64,000 nt of DNA, from NCBI GenBank assembly GCA_951802425.1, contig OX637796.1, positions 2,294,001 through 2,358,000 on the forward strand, given 5' to 3'. The translations under genes and the position numbers were made by a program. Positions 59,521-64,000 of the stretch are shown piece by piece (the stretch's first letter is position 1; each line of letters begins with the position of its first letter). This stretch comes from Clavaria fumosa (taxonomy: Eukaryota; Basidiomycota; Agaricomycetes; Agaricales; Clavariaceae). The notes under the pieces are model-generated. The model worked only from the letters and a program-made list of their open reading frames with translations, had not been told where the DNA came from and did no database searches.

Positions 59521-62500
59521 ATGGCGTTCACTTCATGTCAGTCTTTCGTTCAAGCACTGAGATCGACTTCCGACCCCCCAACCCCTGGAGGACCAACAAA
59601 ACTTGAGATAGCTAAGAATGCCTGGGCATCTTCTTCCCTCCTTCTGGCTGATAAAGCTGAGATCATCGTTGATTGGATTCTGACTAGAATGTTGAAGACA
59701 ACATCGTATGTACGCCCCTTCCCTCTTATATTCAGCCTAATCACCGCTCCATTCAAGGAAAACGGATACCCTGCTAAGCGTTGAGCATTGGGCTTTGCTT
59801 GCCAATATTTTGGTCTCGTCGGAGTCTCAGCCAGATTCTCATTCTCTCGAGAGTTGGCTGCTGCCTGTCTTAAATCGTATCCCACTTCCGGTCATCTTTG
59901 TCAATCTTTTCGATCATGTCTCAGAGGAAAACGGGGAATTGATGGGCGTAGTCCTTAACTGCATGCGTGCACTTTGGCCGCTGAGCGTACCAAAGCACAG
60001 CGTCGAATCACTCTTAGACGTCTTTGGAGCCATTCTACGCGTCATTGTGAGATGTCATATGATCGACCATTTGGCAGATGTTACTGCACTCGTTGCCTCC
60101 TCTATCCAAGCCGCATTAGACAATGCCTCAAGCAGGAAGAGGGTGAGTTTTAATCAGAGCCCGTCGTACCCGTAGTGACGATTCCTGTTATGTAGGCGAG
60201 TACCGTCTTTCTGCAGGCGCATCTGCAATCATGGCTGGAGGGCATGTACATTACCCAATCTCAATCCTTGTTCGATATAATCTATGCTACTGGTGCCGAA
60301 TTCTTGTTCAACGTCGACACGCTGCGACAACCATCGGAACCATTGCTTACTGCGATTCTCGCATCTCCATTTATTTTTCATGCCCTCCCACGACTCTTGA
60401 AATCGTACATCAATGCGGCTCGTAAATCGCGCAGTGTAATTTTCACGGGATCAAATGCGAACGTCCATCGGGAAGTTCGCATTGCCGGGCTGAAGTTCTT
60501 TGTTTCATGCCAAGCCCTTGTCCTAAATGAGCTGCAATCATCGGAAGCATGGCGTGCAAGAAGCGGTTTACTATCTGTAGTGGACGAAGAGAATATCTTC
60601 CAACAAGGAGATGATGTAGTGGGTGAGAAAGTGGCCCTCGAGACAAATGCGCGGCAAGCGCTCGATGTTCTTATCCCAGGTGCGGATTCCAAGACAGCTC
60701 TCCCGTTTCGAACTTGCCCGACAATTCCGCAGGTGATGAAGAAATCGCGACTGTGGCCATGGAAATTTTGTGCAAGTTGGGCAGAATTTCGATGGAGCTT
60801 ATACTTCCATTCATCCCTGAATTGCTCCCAAAGCTCCTCCTGGTACGTCTTACTCTTATTTTCTTGTGGACTTGTTTTAGCTTGCTGGCTAGATTCACGC
60901 ATTGCCCTCCTGCTTCGATTTTCTCGAGCAACTGTTGGACTACCACGCAAAAACGCGAACGCTGGACTCGTATCTCTTCAACCTCGTTCACTCGATAGTT
61001 TCTCTATCCAAGTTCCCGGAGAACGGCTATCATGTGGCATGGACCTCACCAGTCATGCTCCCGACGCATCTCGATCGACTTTCGAGACTCTTAAGTCGTT
61101 TCTTGACACCTGGACAGATCACAAAGTCGGAAGATCTTGCTATTACTTGCTTAAGAAGGTTAGTGCCAACTCAACCAGATGAGAACAGGGACGCGAAGAA
61201 AAAACAAAAACGCAACGTCAAGTCGAAATCTTGCCATAATCCAGAAGGAGAGACAGAAGCGATCAAGCGCTCTCTATGCGCCCGATTTGTGGACATTATC
61301 TGGACGTCATTGCCTTTGGCATCGAGGTGGCCAATTGCACGCCTGGAGCTGAAGCAGTCCGTTCTGATGTTATGCGAAGTGGCCTCCCTGAAGCGTTTGG
61401 CATGGGGAAGACAAGAGTGGCATGAACAGATCGTTACAGCGGCGCAATTACGCTTGCGGCTCGTCCTGCAGAGCTCTACTGAGGACCTGTCAACTGGACA
61501 AGACCCTGTGCTGGCTTGCACTATCTTATCTAAAGCGATCAGTGACGAAGAACTTCTGCCCGAGTTGCTCTTCGAAATTGTAAGCAGCTTTCGAGCGAGC
61601 TGCAAATCAAAACTGAACACTCTCGACAGTTTCAGACTGTCTTCGCGCTCTGTGCCAACGGAAATACACCCACTCTACGGGAACCCCTCGAAATGCTGAT
61701 TCAGTATCTGAAGGATTACTTTGACCCATCTATTTTCTGGAGTGGCCGTTGCTGTGACCTGTCGCTCTCTGATTCTGGGAGACGTAAATGTGCTTTAGCT
61801 CTGTTCAAGTCGGCCTTGGAATACTGGCTGCCTATCATTGAGTTGGTGCAGCTTCTCGTGTCTCCGATTTTTGAGTTCTGAAGTCGGTGCCTGCTAGTTC
61901 CCATGCATCAGGAGACCAGTTGAGGGACTTGATGGGACTAGTGCTCCTCGCAGATACGACGCATACGACTATGAAATCGAGCGATACAATCTATGCCGGG
62001 ATTGTGGTTTTCAAAGCCTTGCAATCTGCACAATTCTGGGAACTACGAAATATCAGATGTGTGTCCAACATGTTACCCCTTGGTGCGTTATAATTTTAAT
62101 TGTTGCATTTCAGCTACCATTCTCTCCTTGGTTGACAAGGCGACATCGAAGCCTGAGTCCCTCAACCTCCGCGCCTTACTCGCTCTTAAACCGTCGAATG
62201 AGAAAGGAGTAATTGACAACACTGTCGCCAATACTTGCAAGAGTGTCTCATCAGCCGGTCTCAACAATATCCTGGATATGGTCGTTCAGGAAATGTCCAA
62301 CCCTGCATACACGAAGCAGCGTTTATATTTACTAGAATATATTTCCAAACGATGCTGTGATCGCGTGAGCACGCTTTTCGTGGTTCTCCAAATGCCGTTA
62401 ACAGTGACGGTTCGATGTTCACAGCCTACGTCGTTGCGCACGCAGGAACGCGATGGGATCTGGTCTCTTCTCGCGCAAATCCTTCAAAAATCTACCCACC

Positions 62501-63084
62501 ACGATACACAGACTTCCCCAACAGTCTTCCACGCAATCGTCGCGGTCCTCAGTGGCCTGATACGACTCAGGAGGGACCTGGTCGTTCACAACCTCTCACA
62601 TCTTTGTCATGTCTTCTGTCGACTGGTCCTCGCGCTGCGAAGTTTGGAACCTTGCCTGGGTGGCAAGCAGTCCAGGCTGGTGACGGACTCCCTGCCCGTA
62701 TGGATCAACGCGACGGTTCAACCACTTGGCGCCGCGGAGGCTAAGGCTCTTGCGCGCTTGCTATCGACGCTTACGGCTAAGACCGTCCCACGTATGCGTG
62801 GCGCAGCTTCTGAGCAGCCGCTCAAACTGGAGTCACTGGCGCTCCCTTTTGCCAAACATGCGGGATTCGTTCTCAAAGCATATATCGAGGCATCAAACGA
62901 CCCTTTATGTGTGCTGTCATCCGACGTGCGGCGTGAGCTCCTGCCTGGGCTGTTCAGCTTGTGCGATATGCTCAAAGCTCATGACCGTGATTTCTTGATG
63001 ATTGCGCTTGATGCTGGCGGCAAAGCGACAATGCAGTTACTATGGACTGAGTATGTTAAGCAGAAGTATACCGGGAAAGGCTAG
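59521..63084 (+). CDS. URB2: Ribosome-biogenesis protein Urb2/Npa2
   Basis: Urb2 is a nucleolar helical-repeat protein needed early in 60S subunit maturation. The start at 59521 gives MAFTSCQSFVQALRSTSD and the first helices (EIAKNAWASSSLLLADKAEI, VDWILTRML). The body, across about ten exons, is alpha-helical with no enzymatic motif: SWLLPVLNRIPLPVIFVNLF, LTAILASPFIFHALPRLLKS, IAGLKFFVSCQALVLNELQ and ELLPELLFEIVSSF. The C-terminal Urb2 domain is the recognisable part: HAIVAVLSGLIRLRRDLVV, LSHLCHVFCRLVLALRSL, LARLLSTLTAKTVPRM, LPFAKHAGFVLKAYIEA and RRELLPGLFSLCDMLKAHDR, then DFLMIALDAGGKATMQLLW, ending at 63084. Length is about 1,050 residues. The name rests mainly on this C-terminal block. 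Confidence 0.8.
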
Positions 63085-63202
63085 CCTGATTGGCATGTAC
63101 AACTTCCATTGAAGTTGGATGGATGATAGCGCACTCGTTTTAGGCCCTGTATTGTATATTCAGTTAAATTGACAACGGGGAAATTTGTGCTCGGAATAAC
63201 AA

Positions 63203-63846
63203 TCATTTTCGCATCAAGAGATACACCGGATCTCCGAGAACGATACTCGTCATATGTCGGAAAGATCCAGTCAGAGACATCAGCAGGCCACCAAAAGAGG
63301 CGTACGCGGTGCTACAAAGGAGTCAGCATAGGGCCAAGATGACAAGGAATTGACTTGCACAATTTCTGACGTTGCGGAATCAAACTTATAAACCTGGTCG
63401 ACTCAAGGTGATACAGAGCGCCTTGATCTTGATTTAGCTAACTCACCTTGCCATACATGACATAGTCATAGTCTCGCTCTAGGCCGTGTTGCCCTTCCCC
63501 ATCGGGTCTCCATACGTCCCGATCCTTGCTTTCTGTGTCCGCAGCGCCACCCGCAGCGACCGACGCGGCAATCGACGCACCACCTTGTGCGAGAGACGAA
63601 GCAAGAGACAAAGCAAAAGTTTGGCCCACTTTCAGTGGAAACAGCTCGACGTTGTAGTCCAGCGAGAGGTCCATGTCGTAATTCTTAGAGTGCGCGTACA
63701 GGCGAGACACTAGAAGAGCGAATCAATAACTCAACGAGGATACGACCGACAAGACACGGACCACGGTCAAATTTTTTGCCATCTTTGTCGATGGCGTTAA
63801 TGGTGAATATGTCGTCAAATACAACGTAAGAGGATGCAGCAGACAT
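63203..63846 (-). CDS. RPB8: RNA polymerase I/II/III common subunit Rpb8
   Basis: Rpb8 (RPABC3) is a small OB-fold subunit shared by all three nuclear RNA polymerases. The start at 63844-63846 gives MSAASSYVVFDDIFTINAID, then KDGKKFDRG. Over short introns it continues VSRLYAHSKNYDMDLSLDYN, VELFPLKVGQTFALSLASSL, a fungal Ala/Gly-rich insert (GGASIAASVAAGGAAD), VWRPDGEGQHGLERDYDYVM, YGKVYKFDSATSEIVQV, and the last exon AYASFGGLLMSLTGSF ending VYLLMRK at 63203. The LDYNVELFPLKVGQ and DYDYVMYGKVYKF blocks are family signatures. Length is about 150 residues and five exons. It converges with URB2, 118 bp apart. Confidence 0.93.
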
Positions 63847-64000
63847 CACTAGAATTGTAAAAAATATCTTCCAAGTTTCGCGCGGTCACAACACATTACG
63901 TCATTCTCACCTAAGGTCCTCTTTACCATAGGAGTTCAACTCGTAATAACTTAGCAATGTATGGCCTGCAACCAATACTGTACAAAATATCGGCACGTCA

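Overview
This window looks like a compact nuclear segment of a filamentous basidiomycete, most likely an agaricomycete. Almost every gene is broken by many short GT-AG introns of about 40-70 nt, spacers are short, and the proteins recognised are standard fungal housekeeping families. There is no operon structure, no CRISPR array and no rRNA or tRNA gene that I could recognise. Gene ends given here come from hand splicing on the sequence, so individual exon edges may be off by a few codons.

Layout. 0-7 kb: pyruvate dehydrogenase E2 (minus) diverging from the exosome cap CSL4, then NudE and a septin. 7-16 kb: a MIT-domain protein, a Mpv17/Sym1 membrane protein, the SSU-processome protein Utp4 (minus) diverging from Tim10. 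16-28 kb: a CBS/PB1 membrane-anchored protein, SAGA subunit Sgf11, an MFS transporter (minus), a UPF0658 Golgi membrane protein and the SNARE Bet1. 28-34 kb: two Ulp1-type SUMO-protease genes in tandem (both minus), separated by a spacer holding a foldback element and a hAT-type MITE. 34-42 kb: a mercaptopyruvate sulfurtransferase, the COMPASS WD40 protein Swd3/WDR5, a large alpha/beta hydrolase (minus) and a gene-poor patch with a perfect-looking palindrome and a kinase relic. 42-54 kb: a leucine-rich-repeat RhoGEF (minus) diverging from the INO80 ATPase. 54-64 kb: Ypt7/Rab7 (minus) diverging from Atg16, a Pub1/TIA-1-like RNA-binding protein (minus) diverging from Urb2, and RNA polymerase subunit Rpb8 (minus).

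Themes. Several genes serve ribosome biogenesis or transcription (Utp4, Urb2, Rpb8, Csl4, Sgf11, Swd3, Ino80). Others serve membrane traffic and autophagy (Bet1, Ypt7, Atg16, the MIT protein), mitochondria (Lat1, Tim10, Sym1, Tum1) and the cytoskeleton or polarity (NudE, septin, RhoGEF). They are not a pathway cluster; their proximity is ordinary fungal gene order, though Ypt7 and Atg16 share a short divergent promoter.

The strongest unusual signal is the second Ulp1-like gene (32046-34055). It keeps an open, properly spliced reading frame and the same intron positions as its intact neighbour, yet has lost the catalytic Cys, the catalytic Asp, the oxyanion Gln and the WLND substrate motif, while the catalytic His remains. 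It is best read as a SUMO pseudoprotease born by tandem duplication.
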